Assembly (NCBI GenBank): GCA_000310025.1
Contig: FN649757.1
Coordinates: forward strand, 868,316-932,315
Length of the DNA: 64,000 bases
Direction of reading: 5' to 3'
From: Ectocarpus siliculosus
Lineage: Eukaryota > Sar > Phaeophyceae > Ectocarpales > Ectocarpaceae
This document shows positions 63,844-64,000 of this stretch, in pieces; position 1 is the first letter of the stretch; the number at the start of each line of letters is the position of its first letter. Under the pieces are notes generated by a model that was not told the DNA's origin, searched no databases, and saw only the letters and a program-made list of their open reading frames with translations. The position numbers and the translations under genes were made by a program.

Positions 63844-63999
63844 CTATCGCCGATGCGGGTGGTTCTGCGGCCGCTGGGTCAACGGGCTCGGGGAGGGCGG
63901 GTCGTCGTGGACATGGACACCCGCGTCGAGCGCCTTATCATAGGTGCTGATGAGGGCGTCTGTGTAGTCCCCCGAAACGGGGTCGATTTCAGTTCCTGG
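63844..63999 (-). CDS. C-terminal end of a gene running off the window
   Basis: Reading inward from the right edge on the minus strand, the frame is open with strongly G/C-ending codons: GTEIDPVSGDYTDALISTYD, then KALDAGVHVHDDPPSPSPLT, ending HPHRR and TAG (63844-63846). No Met lies inside, so the start is outside the window. Codon use is unlike the flanking repeats. No family recognised. Confidence 0.5.
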   Translation of the reverse strand, partial: PGTEIDPVSGDYTDALISTYDKALDAGVHVHDDPPSPSPLTQRPQNHPHRR

Positions 64000-64000
64000 A

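Noticed and set aside
63935-63990. Hammerhead-ribozyme-like core (CTGATGAG ... CGAAAC ... GTC)
   Set aside because: The three conserved blocks are in the right order, but stem I does not pair next to the core and stem III has a mismatch. The same DNA is coding on the other strand.

Overview
The window reads as nuclear DNA of a eukaryote with a large, repeat-rich genome. There are no operons, ribosome-binding sites or dense gene strings. Instead there are remnants of most major eukaryotic transposon classes, many short foldback (MITE-like) elements, tRNA-derived Pol III elements, microsatellites, one assembly gap of Ns, and only a few short GC-rich stretches that look like host exons with GT/AG splice signals. 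The mix of Ty1/copia, chromodomain Ty3/gypsy, LINE and tyrosine-recombinase elements suits a stramenopile such as a brown alga. That assignment is an inference from style only.

Layout. 0-2 kb: degraded LINE reverse transcriptase. 4.5-5.4 kb: 3' end of a dead copia pol. 5.6-10.3 kb: dispersed repeats, including an unusual minisatellite at 6.64-7.21 kb whose unit lengths step by exactly 10 bp. 10.3-17.4 kb: no recognisable gene, but scattered copies of a (GTT)n-linked family. 17.9-19.6 kb: dead Ty3/gypsy integrase with chromodomain. 21.36-27.58 kb: complete copia element on the minus strand with 254-bp LTRs that look identical by eye and a 5-bp target duplication, hence young. 27.91-29.22 kb: pogo/Tc1-like TIR element carrying a small zinc-finger ORF, followed by a 131-N gap. 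31.6-33.7 kb: an unrecognised cysteine-rich, acidic-tailed protein split over two frames. 34-46 kb: MITE-rich DNA with a second dead LINE, a perfect 29-bp hairpin, candidate exons, a CCAAT-box repeat array and a SINE inserted in it. 46-51 kb: microsatellites, pogo-like relics and degenerate tandem repeats. 51.5-59.7 kb: a tyrosine-recombinase retrotransposon (DIRS/Ngaro/PAT type) with a recognisable A1-ORFs-B1-A2-B2 split-direct-repeat architecture. 59.7-64 kb: repeats, one or two candidate exons, and the end of a minus-strand gene that runs off the right edge.

How it works together. The coding content is almost entirely selfish DNA. The young copia element has every enzyme domain, but its reading is broken by three +1 offsets. 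The tyrosine-recombinase element keeps its recombination-site geometry although its ORFs are decayed. The MITEs, SINEs and TIR relics depend on enzymes not encoded here. Host genes, if present, appear only as isolated short exons. Their assignments are tentative because splicing was judged by eye.
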